A stretch of DNA of 32,981 nt. Source: an uncultured Collinsella sp. Lineage in GTDB: Bacteria; Actinomycetota; Coriobacteriia; Coriobacteriales; Coriobacteriaceae. Shown here one piece after another: positions 15,064 through 21,752 of the stretch. Under the pieces are notes generated by a model. It was not told the DNA's origin, searched no databases, and saw only the letters and a list, made by a program, of their open reading frames with translations. The stretch's first letter is position 1, and each line of letters begins with the position of its first letter. A program made the translations under genes and the position numbers. The stretch lies in contig CASEEV010000051.1 in assembly GCA_949287065.1 (NCBI GenBank), forward strand, positions 1-32,981, written 5' to 3'.

Positions 15064-15989
15064 CTAGGCAAGCTCGCCGAGGGCGCGCGCAATGCGCACG
15101 AAGTCGGCGGTCGAAAGCGTCTCGGCACGCGCCGTCGGCGCCACGCCGGCTTCGGCAAAGGCGGCGTCGAGCGCAGCCTTGTCAAACCCTGACGAGCTCA
15201 TGGAGTTGCGGATGGTCTTGCGGCGCTGCGCGAACGCGGCGTCGATCACGTGGGCGCACGCGGCGCGCTCCTCCCCGGAGAGCGGCGCGATGCCCTCGGG
15301 CGCGCTGCCTGCCGCCCAGCGCTCGATGCGCACTACGGCGGAGTCAACATGGGGCGCGGGCATAAAGCAGCTCGGCGGTACCTCAAAGCGGCCCGTGACC
15401 TCTCCGTAGAGGCCGAGCTTTGCCGTGTAGGCACCGTACTGCTTGGTGCCGGGCTGCGCCGCGATGCGGTCGGCGACCTCCTTCTGCACCATGACCACCG
15501 CCCGCTCAATGGTGGGAAGCTCCGAGAAGTACCCCAAGATGAGCGTCGCGGCAACGTTGTAGGGAAGGTTCGCCACAAAGGCGGTGGGCGCAAGGCCGCA
15601 GGACTCCTCGGCAGCGGCACCGCGGGCGCCTTCAAGCCGGCGCGCAACGCGGCCGAACGCCTCGGCCAGATCGTCAGGGCCCACCTTGAGGGCATCCCCC
15701 ATGAGGTAGGCAAAGTTCGCGTGCTCCATGGCGTGCCCCTCGAGCACGGGCTCGAGCTCGGCGTCGGCCTCGATGGAGACGACCGCGCCCGCGTCCTGGA
15801 CGAGCGCGAGGGTGAGCGTGCCGAGACCCGGCCCGACCTCGACGACGCGGCTCGCGCCGTCGAGGCAGGCAAGGTCCATGATCTTCTCGATCACATGGTT
15901 GCTCACCAAGAAGTTCTGTCCCAAGCGGTGCTTGGTCGCCAGCCCGTAGCGCTCGAGCGCTACGGGCTGGCGAGCGGAGAGGTGGTCAT
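15064..15989 (-). CDS. rsmA: 16S rRNA dimethyladenosine transferase RsmA/KsgA with disrupted start
   Basis: Dimethylates two adjacent adenines in helix 45 of 16S rRNA. The body from about 15950 is intact: LGQNFLVSNHVIEKIMDLA, VVEVGPGLGTLTLAL (SAM motif I), VSIEADAEL, FVANLPYNVAATLIL (the NLPY catalytic motif), VQKEVADRI and the C-terminal domain. The only well-placed start, ATG 15989, ten bases after the metG stop, opens a frame (MTTSPLASP) that stops after nine codons inside a 38-bp perfect palindrome. The KHRLGQNF frame is +1 relative to it. No ATG/GTG/TTG lies in the KHRLGQNF frame between the metG end and the TTG of RLGQ. The gene is therefore frameshifted at its N-terminus, or uses an unusual start (for example CTG of GLATK), or the assembly has an artefact here. 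Confidence 0.8.
15936..15973. repeat. 38-bp perfect palindrome at rsmA start
   Basis: The 19-bp arm TCGCCAGCCCGTAGCGCTC (15936-15954) is followed with no loop by its exact reverse complement (15955-15973). Read on the minus strand, the 15936-15954 arm encodes the conserved ERYGLA segment before KHRLGQNF, so the arm nearer metG (15955-15973) is the added inverted copy. This is what a template-switch mutation or a fold-back sequencing/assembly artefact produces. Confidence 0.95.
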
Positions 15990-15998
15990 GCGCGCTGC

Positions 15999-17612
15999 CT
16001 AGTCGACGAGGCGCGGGAAGAGCGCCTGGCCCTTCTCGACCGGGCTGCCACCGGCAAGGCCGCCCCAGCGGCAGAGCTCCTCGAGCGTGCCCTCGGGCTC
16101 GGCGGGCAGCGAGAGGCGGCGGCGCACCTCGGCAGAGATCTCGGGCATGAAGGGGGCGTAGAGCTCGGCGGCGATGCGGATGACCTCGAGGATGTTCCAG
16201 ATCACGAACGCGAGCTCGTCGGCCTTCTCGGGATCCTTGGCAAGGGCCCACGGGGCGCTGTTCTCGATGTAGAGGTTGGCGGCGGCAACGATGGCGTGCA
16301 CGTCGGCAGCGGCGTCCTGGTAGTCAAACGATGCCATATGGGCGGCGTAGGCGTCGTACACGCCCGCGCACGCCTCCTTGAGCGGGCTCTCGTCGTCGTA
16401 GTTTGCCGGGCGCGCGGGCGCGCAGCCGTCAAAGTACTTGGCGCTCATGTTGAGGGCGCGCGACACGAGGTTGCCCCAGCTGTTGGCGAGGTCGGCGTTG
16501 TAGACCTGGCGCATGCGGCTCCAGCTGATGGGCGCGTCGGTGCCGTGCACCACGTCGCTCATGAAGTAGTAGCGGTACGCGTCGACGCCGAGAAGCTCCA
16601 CGACCTCCTCGGGGGCGATCACGTTGCCGCGGCTCTTGCTCATCTTCTCGATCTTGCCGGTCTCCTCGTTGCGGACCGTGAGGAAGCCGTGCACGAAGAC
16701 CTTCTCGGGCAGCGGCAGGCCGGCGGCCATGAGCAGCGCGGGCCAGATGACGCAGTGGAAGCGGATGATGTCCTTGCCCACCACGTGGACCTGCGCCGGC
16801 CAGCGGCGGCAGAACTCCGACTCGTCGTCGGAGCCGTAGCCGAGCGCCGTGATGTAGTTGATGAGGGCGTCGACCCACACGTAGGCCACGTGCTTCTCGT
16901 CAAACGGGAAGGGCACGCCCCAGTCGAAGGTCGAGCGGCTGATGGAGAGGTCCTTGAGGCCGCCCTTCACAAAGGAGAGCACCTCGTTCTTGCGCGTCTC
17001 GGGCTGAATGAAATCGGGATGAGCCTCGTAGAAGTCGAGCAGGGGCTGCTCGAAGGCAGAGAGCTTGAAGAACCAGCTCTCCTCCTTGATGCGCTCGAGC
17101 GGACGGTCGCAGTCGGGGCAGAGCGGATGCTCGGGGTCGGCAGGCGCCTCGCCGGCTGCAACGCGCTCCTCCTCGTGATGGCGCACCTGGGTCTCGGTGA
17201 AGTAGGTCTCGTCGGGGCGGCAGTACCAGCCGTCGTAGGCGTCCTTGTAGATGTACCCGCGGTCGAGAAGCACCTTGAGGAACTTCTGGACGCCGGCGAT
17301 GTGGCGCGGCTGCGTGGTGCGGATAAAGTCGTCGTTAGAGATCTCGAGTGTCTTCCACAGGTCGGCGAAGGCCGGCTCCATGGAGTCGCACCAGGCCTGC
17401 GGCGAGTCGAAGCCGTTCTTCTCGGCCGCCTCGGCGACCTTCTCGCCGTGCTCGTCCATGCCGGTGAGGAACTTCACGTCCATGCCGCAGGCGCGACGGA
17501 AGCGCGCCTGCACGTCGGCCATGACCGTGCAGTACGCCGTGCCCAGGTGGGGCTTGGCGTTGACGTAGTAGATGGGCGTGGTGATGTAGTAGGAAAGCTT
17601 GTCTTCAGACAT
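15999..17612 (-). CDS. metG: Methionyl-tRNA synthetase
   Basis: A 537-residue class Ia synthetase charging tRNA-Met. It opens with YYITTPIYYVNAKPHLGTAY, where the HIGH motif reads HLGT. The zinc-binding CPDC lies near residue 155, the VWVDALINYITALGYG helix follows, and IEKMSKSRGN is the KMSKS signature. An anticodon-binding domain ends the protein; the C-terminal EMAP tRNA-binding domain found in longer MetG is absent. ATG 17612 follows AAAGGAG, and a TACACT -10 lies about 130 bp upstream, at the end of rsmI. No T-box motif (AGGGTGGTACCGCG-like) was found in the leader. Confidence 0.96.
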   Translation of the reverse strand: MSEDKLSYYITTPIYYVNAKPHLGTAYCTVMADVQARFRRACGMDVKFLTGMDEHGEKVAEAAEKNGFDSPQAWCDSMEPAFADLWKTLEISNDDFIRTTQPRHIAGVQKFLKVLLDRGYIYKDAYDGWYCRPDETYFTETQVRHHEEERVAAGEAPADPEHPLCPDCDRPLERIKEESWFFKLSAFEQPLLDFYEAHPDFIQPETRKNEVLSFVKGGLKDLSISRSTFDWGVPFPFDEKHVAYVWVDALINYITALGYGSDDESEFCRRWPAQVHVVGKDIIRFHCVIWPALLMAAGLPLPEKVFVHGFLTVRNEETGKIEKMSKSRGNVIAPEEVVELLGVDAYRYYFMSDVVHGTDAPISWSRMRQVYNADLANSWGNLVSRALNMSAKYFDGCAPARPANYDDESPLKEACAGVYDAYAAHMASFDYQDAAADVHAIVAAANLYIENSAPWALAKDPEKADELAFVIWNILEVIRIAAELYAPFMPEISAEVRRRLSLPAEPEGTLEELCRWGGLAGGSPVEKGQALFPRLVD

Positions 17613-17738
17613 GCCCGCTCCTTTGCTCGAGATCATGCGCGCCGCGTGCCCGCGCGCTGCCGCGGACGAGGTCTCGCCCCGCCTGCGCTGCGCCTGCATG
17701 CGACGCATGCGGGCTCCGGGCCCGCCATGCAACGTTCG

Positions 17739-18635
17739 TTAGTGTACCGCACCGGGACCTTCCGCGTCCGGACGCTCCAACGAAAGCGCGAGGTCGTACA
17801 CCTGGCGCTTGCGCATGCCAAAGCGCTGCGAGAGCCGCTTGGCCGCCGCCGACACGCTCTCCCCCGCATCGAGCGCGCGGGTGAGCTCGCCCACAAGAAG
17901 CTCCTCGGGCGACTGGTCCGGCGCAGCGCCGGGCGCGGCGGCAAGGCGCGCGCGGTTCTGCTCGTCGGGCGTGGGCGGAGCGATGACGATAACGATCTCG
18001 CCTTTGAGCTGCTCCCGCTCGGCTACGAGGCGCGCCAGATCGGGCGCCGGGGCGCGAAGCACCTCCTCATGGAGCTTCGTGAGCTCGCGGCAGAGCGCCA
18101 CCTCGCGCTCGGAAAAGACACGGGCGATAACCTCGAGCGTTGCCGAAGCGCGATGCGGCGACTCGTAGACGAGCAGCGCGCCCGGAACCGCGGCGAGCTC
18201 GCGCAGGCGCTTCTCCTGCTGCTCGGGCTTGCGCGGCAAGAAGCCCTCGAAGAAGAAGTGCTCCGAGGCAATGCCGCTCAGAACGAGCGCCGTCACGCAG
18301 GCCGTGGGCCCCGGCACAACGGTCACCGGCAGGCCTTCGGCGCGCGCGGCGTCAACAAGCGCCTGCCCCGGGTCCGAGACGCCGGGCATGCCCGCGTCGG
18401 ACGCGTAGGCAACGTGCTCGCCGGCGCGCAGGCGCTCGAGAAGCTCGGGCACGCGGCGGGCGATGACGTTCTCGTCGCAGCGCACGAGCGGCTTGGACAC
18501 GCCGATGTGCTTGAGGATCTTTCCGGTTACGCGCGTATCCTCGCAGCAGACCACGTCGGCCTCCGCCAGCGCTGCGGCGGCGCGGGGCGAGAGGTCGCCG
18601 AGGTTGCCGATGGGCGTTCCCACTACGGTCAGCAT
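17739..18635 (-). CDS. rsmI: 16S rRNA 2'-O-methyltransferase RsmI
   Basis: A 298-residue SAM-dependent enzyme of the tetrapyrrole-methylase fold that methylates C1402 of 16S rRNA. Signature segments are VVGTPIGNLGDLSPRA, CCEDTRVTGKILKHIG, ASDAGMPGVSDPG, PGPTACVTALVLSG, FFFEGFLPRK and VYESPHRASATL. The C-terminal part (ESVSAAAKRLSQRFGMRKRQVYDLAL) is the usual helical tail. ATG 18635 is 4 bp after the stop of the GH5-like gene, so the two are co-transcribed; the ribosome site is weak. Together with rsmA this gives two 16S rRNA modification genes around metG. Confidence 0.96.
   Translation of the reverse strand: MLTVVGTPIGNLGDLSPRAAAALAEADVVCCEDTRVTGKILKHIGVSKPLVRCDENVIARRVPELLERLRAGEHVAYASDAGMPGVSDPGQALVDAARAEGLPVTVVPGPTACVTALVLSGIASEHFFFEGFLPRKPEQQEKRLRELAAVPGALLVYESPHRASATLEVIARVFSEREVALCRELTKLHEEVLRAPAPDLARLVAEREQLKGEIVIVIAPPTPDEQNRARLAAAPGAAPDQSPEELLVGELTRALDAGESVSAAAKRLSQRFGMRKRQVYDLALSLERPDAEGPGAVH
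17741..17746 (-). promoter_or_regulatory. -10 element TACACT for metG operon
   Basis: The minus strand reads gcggTACACTaacg; the element overlaps the TAA stop of rsmI. This implies metG-rsmA-tatD have a promoter of their own in addition to read-through from rsmI. No clear -35 is present. Confidence 0.4.
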
Positions 18636-18639
18636 GCGC

Positions 18640-19722
18640 TTATCCCATCATGCCGCGCTCGAAGGACGAGAGCGAGGCGCGCGCGTCCCAGGCGGGCAGG
18701 CGCTTCTCGGTCTTCCATGTCTGGAAGAACCAGCCGTCGGTCTTCTCGAAGGAGGCGAGCTGGTTGGAAACGAACACGCGCTCGTAGGCAATGCGCCCCT
18801 CGGGCGTCATCATCGAATCGGGCAGGACCGCCGCCGCGGACCACTCGCCCACCATGACCTTGAAGCCCGTCGAGAGCGCCTCGCGCAGGACGCGCTTGTT
18901 GCGCGCGAGCGCACGCGAGAGCCCGTCGGGGGTGGAGATGTCCTGGGCGGTTTCGCCACGGTAATGGTACAGGTGCACGTCCATCCAGACGTTCTTGTAG
19001 CGGCCGTGACGCATGAAGTGGCGCCAAGCGCCCGGATACCCCGACGAGGAGAACACCACGGCCTTGTCGTCGCCCATATGGCTGCGCACGTGGTCGTACG
19101 CCTCGCGGTAGAAGTTGCGCAGGTAGTGGGCGGGAATGCCGTCGGTGACCGAGAGGCCGCGGCGCACGCGCATGAGCGGGGTGTCGAGCAGCTCGATGCC
19201 AAAGAGCGCCGGATTGGAGCCGTAGCGCGAGGCCAGGCGGTCGAGCACGTGCAGGGCGATGGCGCGGCCGCGCGTGGACGCATGCCAGTCGGCCGTGGTC
19301 TCGGGCGTTGTAGCGGAGCCGTTGGAATCGCCCTGGCCGCCGGGGACCGTCGCGAGATCGAGCAGCACGCCGATACCGTGCTTGCCCGCCCATTCAAGGG
19401 CCTTGTCAACGTAGTCGGAGCATGGGAGAAAGTCGCCGGCAGCTCCTTCGGCCTCAAAGGTATGCCAAGGAACCGGAAGCCGCACGGCGTTGAGCCCCAG
19501 GATCTCCATGCGTGCAAAATCGTCCTCCGAAACGAACGTATCGTAGTGCTTCCGGATCCTCTCGTGGTACGCCTCGGCGCCGAGCGCCTTGATGAGCTCG
19601 TCTTCGTTAGACGCCCCCGTGGCAGAGAACAGCGAGGGCGTAACCCACGGCTCGGCGATGAGCCAGCCCGAAAGGTTCACGCCGCGCAAACGCGTTGCTG
19701 AGGCCTGGTCCTTCTTCTTCAT
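18640..19722 (-). CDS. GH5-like (exo-beta-glucanase family) protein with altered active site
   Basis: A 360-residue protein with the fold signature of glycoside hydrolase family 5: RGVNLSGWLIAEPWVTPSLF at 13-32, NAVRLPVPWHTF at 78-89, DVHLYHY at 248-254 and the nucleophile strand VGEWS (E293). The acid/base motif, normally LNEP, reads LDTP (D180-T181-P182), and the usual DLHGAPGSQ reads DLATVPGGQ. The general acid Glu and a conserved active-site His are therefore missing, so normal hydrolase activity is doubtful. There is no signal peptide: the N-terminus is MKKKDQASATRL. ATG 19722 follows AAAGGA. It is followed within 4 bp by rsmI. A carbohydrate-binding or otherwise repurposed role is possible. 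Confidence 0.8.
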   Translation of the reverse strand: MKKKDQASATRLRGVNLSGWLIAEPWVTPSLFSATGASNEDELIKALGAEAYHERIRKHYDTFVSEDDFARMEILGLNAVRLPVPWHTFEAEGAAGDFLPCSDYVDKALEWAGKHGIGVLLDLATVPGGQGDSNGSATTPETTADWHASTRGRAIALHVLDRLASRYGSNPALFGIELLDTPLMRVRRGLSVTDGIPAHYLRNFYREAYDHVRSHMGDDKAVVFSSSGYPGAWRHFMRHGRYKNVWMDVHLYHYRGETAQDISTPDGLSRALARNKRVLREALSTGFKVMVGEWSAAAVLPDSMMTPEGRIAYERVFVSNQLASFEKTDGWFFQTWKTEKRLPAWDARASLSSFERGMMG

Positions 19723-20092
<370 letters not shown>

Positions 20093-20113
<21 letters not shown>

Positions 20114-20207
20114 CATGAATGCCTAAGCCCTGCAGCGATGCGGGGCTTTCTTCTTAGCAATCCACCCCCATGGGGAGTCGAACCCCGTTGGGGGCGCGAG
20201 CGTCAAG
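20093..20207 (+). repeat. Tandem repeat copy A: tRNA-Phe 3' end, terminator, inverted T-arm
   Basis: The unit consists of a 28-bp segment (20093-20120) with the last 21 nt of tRNA-Phe plus CATGAAT, a terminator, and a 41-bp segment (20167-20207). That segment contains GGGGAGTCGAACCCC, the reverse complement of the tRNA T-arm, and ends GGCGCGAGCGTCAAG. Copy B lies 189-190 bp downstream. Confidence 0.85.
20126..20156 (+). terminator. Terminator after tRNA-Phe
   Basis: AGCCCTGC pairs with GCGGGGCT (one G-T pair) around a 6-nt loop, followed by TTCTTCTT. Confidence 0.85.
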
Positions 20208-20280
20208 CGGATGCGGAGCATCCGCAGCGAGCGCGCGAGGGCGCAGCGCGCCCGAGCGTGCCGCCTGCCGCAAGGCAGGC
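20207..20280 (+). repeat. Hairpin-rich spacer between the two tRNA-tail copies
   Basis: Two perfect hairpins are visible: GCGGATGC-GGA-GCATCCGC (20207-20225) and GCCTGCC-GCAA-GGCAGGC (20263-20280, a GNRA-type loop). The GC-rich stretch between them (GGCGCAGCGCGCC) can also fold. No coding sense is seen. Confidence 0.7.
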
Positions 20281-20281
20281 G

Positions 20282-20397
20282 CGACTCCCCCTCTGGCCAC
20301 CACATGAATTGAGAAGCCCCGCTACCCGCGGGGCTTTTTATCTAGCAGCCCGACTCCCATGGGGAGTCGAACCCCGCTGGGGGGCGCGAGCGTCAAG
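20282..20397 (+). repeat. Tandem repeat copy B: tRNA-Phe 3' fragment, terminator, inverted T-arm
   Basis: 20282-20309 is identical over 28 bp to 20093-20120, including the tRNA CCA end but not the tRNA 5' part. It is followed by its own terminator and by 20356-20397, which matches 20167-20207 apart from one substitution and one inserted G. The pattern fits a tandem duplication or an att-like direct repeat flanking a degraded insertion in the tRNA 3' end. Confidence 0.85.
20315..20340 (+). terminator. Terminator in repeat copy B
   Basis: AGCCCCGC / GCGGGGCT, an 8-bp perfect stem with a 5-nt loop, followed by TTTTTA. Confidence 0.85.
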
Positions 20398-20555
20398 GAC
20401 ATCGGCCTTTGGGCAAAACCTGCGTCGATACGGGCGTCATGTGCTAAAACAAACATAGTACGGGCAGGCTGCGCAAAATCCCCGTCGATACGGGCATGCT
20501 GCGCAGAAACGCATCCGATACGGGCGAGCCTCGCAAAAACGAACGCGATACGGCT
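20396..20555 (-). repeat. Left arm of mirrored 30-bp repeat array
   Basis: CGATACGGGC-type cores recur at 20426, 20456 (TAGTACGGGC), 20486, 20516 and 20546 (CGATACGGCT): an exact 30-bp period. A degenerate unit is detectable at 20396. Most units also carry GCAAAA or GCAGAAA at the same phase. There are no unique CRISPR-like spacers. The same unit occurs in opposite orientation at 20670-20789. Confidence 0.9.
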
Positions 20556-20571
20556 GCCTCGCCTCTATCTT

Positions 20572-20601
20572 TTGGCACAATATTCCACATAACATAACAA
20601 T
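20572..20601 (+). promoter_or_regulatory. Possible promoter in AT-rich core between repeat arms
   Basis: TTGGCA (20572-20577) is followed after 17-18 bp by TAACAAT (20595-20601). It is weak at the -10, but lies in the only AT-rich stretch between the two repeat arms. Confidence 0.35.
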
Positions 20602-20606
20602 CTGAA

Positions 20607-20688
20607 GAGCAACTAGGCTCCACAGGCTGGACTGTTTGCCCGCAGAGCGGCGACAAGCCGTAACACCGCCCGTCTTGCGGGCCTTTTT
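20607..20688 (+). ncRNA. Candidate small RNA in core of mirrored array
   Basis: A transcript starting about 6 nt after the weak promoter would run some 80 nt and end at the hairpin GCCCG-TCTTG-CGGGC followed by CTTTTT (20668-20688). The segment has no ribosome site or convincing frame. The first right-arm repeat overlaps the terminator. Promoter and terminator are seen; the RNA itself is inferred. Confidence 0.3.
20668..20688 (+). terminator. Intrinsic terminator inside array core
   Basis: GCCCG / CGGGC stem, 5-nt loop, then C and five T. Confidence 0.65.
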
Positions 20689-20789
20689 GCGCAGCTGTCC
20701 CGTATCGAGGGTCGTTTTGCCCAGTCAGTCCGTATCGCAACACTTTTGGCGCAGTCCGTCCGTATCGTGGGCTGTTTTGCGCCGCCGAC
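20670..20789 (+). repeat. Right arm of mirrored 30-bp repeat array
   Basis: CCGTATCG at 20700, 20730 and 20760, with a degenerate CCGTCTTG at 20670: again an exact 30-bp period. Units share TTTTGCGC or TTTTGCCC at a constant offset. The sequence is the reverse complement of the left-arm unit, so both arms read outward from the core. The arm ends at the stop codon of the DUF192 gene. Confidence 0.9.
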
Positions 20790-20790
20790 G

Positions 20791-21249
20791 TCAGCGGCAG
20801 CCGAGGGTTACGACGCGGATGCGGGAGCCCACGGCAAACCACGGGGACTCGGACGAGACGCGCTCGAGCACGGCGCACGCGCGGGAGCAACGCACCATGC
20901 GGCCGGGCGGCAGGCGCCGAACGGTCTCGATCACGCGGTTGCGCTCGTCGACAAACGCCAGATCGATGGGCCGGCGCATGCCCCAGGTGTGCACCGACGA
21001 GCACGCCGGAAAGAGCAGGCAGTCGCAGAGGGGCGCCCTCTCGCGCCCGATGAGTCCGCGCAGCCTCGTCACAAAGCGCCGGGCGACAAGCACCGTCATC
21101 ACCCGCGACGCGCAGGCCACGAGCACCACGCGGTCGGCGCGCGGCGCAGCCGTATGCGGGCGCGGCGCGGGATGTATCCGCGAAATGCCGGACGAGGCGC
21201 CTCGCCCCGTCGGTGCGCCGTCAATGTGCGCTGCGGTCCCTCTCATCAT
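20791..21249 (-). CDS. DUF192 family protein at end of Tad operon
   Basis: A 152-residue protein whose second half shows the DUF192 pattern: ARRFVTRLRGLIGRERAP, CDCLLFPACSSVHTWGM, RPIDLAFVDERNRVIETV and SPWFAVGSRIRV. The family is uncharacterised but recurs at Tad pilus loci of actinobacteria. The first 55 residues are low-complexity Arg/Pro/Ala. ATG 21249 overlaps the stop of the upstream gene as ATGA. It is the last gene of the operon; the 30-bp repeat arm begins directly after its stop, and no strong terminator is seen there. Confidence 0.82.
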   Translation of the reverse strand: MMRGTAAHIDGAPTGRGASSGISRIHPAPRPHTAAPRADRVVLVACASRVMTVLVARRFVTRLRGLIGRERAPLCDCLLFPACSSVHTWGMRRPIDLAFVDERNRVIETVRRLPPGRMVRCSRACAVLERVSSESPWFAVGSRIRVVTLGCR

Positions 21250-21752
21250 GCAATCACCCCCGACCTCCACGGATCGATCGTGACGGCGCGCTCCCGAACG
21301 AGAACCGCCGGGATCCCGGCGCGCACCCCCGCAACCGCAAAGTTATGCGGCCACGGGCTGAAGCGCATCACGCACGTATAGGTACGCGGCGCTGCCACGA
21401 GCGAGAGAACCGACGCACCGGCCCCCTCTTCCCCGCTCTCTTCGCGCACCTCGATCTCGACAGGGTAGCCGCCCATAGCGCGCTGGAGCTCCTCGGCAAC
21501 GGCGTCGGCCGCCGATGATGCAGCGTCCCCTGAAGGAGACGCAGCCTGAGCGATCACGACGTCGGGGGCGACGCGGTCAAAACGCGCCGACGCCGCCGAG
21601 AACAGCGCGAGGTTGTACGCGATCAACGCGCACACCAGCAGCACGGGCATGGCGATCGCCATTTCGATCACCGCCTGCGCCCGGGCCTCTTGCAAGCGGG
21701 CTGCCGCACGATGTCCGATCGCCTTTTGCCGCACGCACCTCACCCCGGTCAC
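21246..21752 (-). CDS. TadE-like minor pseudopilin
   Basis: A 168-residue protein with an N-terminal basic leader and a prepilin-like hydrophobic segment: RAQAVIEMAIAMPVLLVCALIAYNLALF at about 24-51. The E of VIEMA is the conserved Glu after the processing site of TadE-type pilins. The remainder is a soluble domain with a single Cys (YTCVMRF). It starts with GTG 21752 in a GTGA overlap with the TadG-like gene. It is probably processed by a TadV/CpaA peptidase encoded elsewhere and acts as a minor pilin or assembly factor. Confidence 0.82.
   Translation of the reverse strand: MTGVRCVRQKAIGHRAAARLQEARAQAVIEMAIAMPVLLVCALIAYNLALFSAASARFDRVAPDVVIAQAASPSGDAASSAADAVAEELQRAMGGYPVEIEVREESGEEGAGASVLSLVAAPRTYTCVMRFSPWPHNFAVAGVRAGIPAVLVRERAVTIDPWRSGVIA

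Noticed and set aside
17613-17740. T-box riboswitch in the metG leader
   Set aside because: No T-box consensus or specifier-stem pattern was found, only short GC hairpins.
18640-19722. Calling the GH5-like protein an active secreted glucanase
   Set aside because: There is no signal peptide and the catalytic acid/base Glu is replaced.
20396-20789. Reading the 30-bp repeats as a CRISPR array
   Set aside because: The units abut without unique spacers, the unit itself varies, the arms are inverted relative to each other and no cas gene is present.
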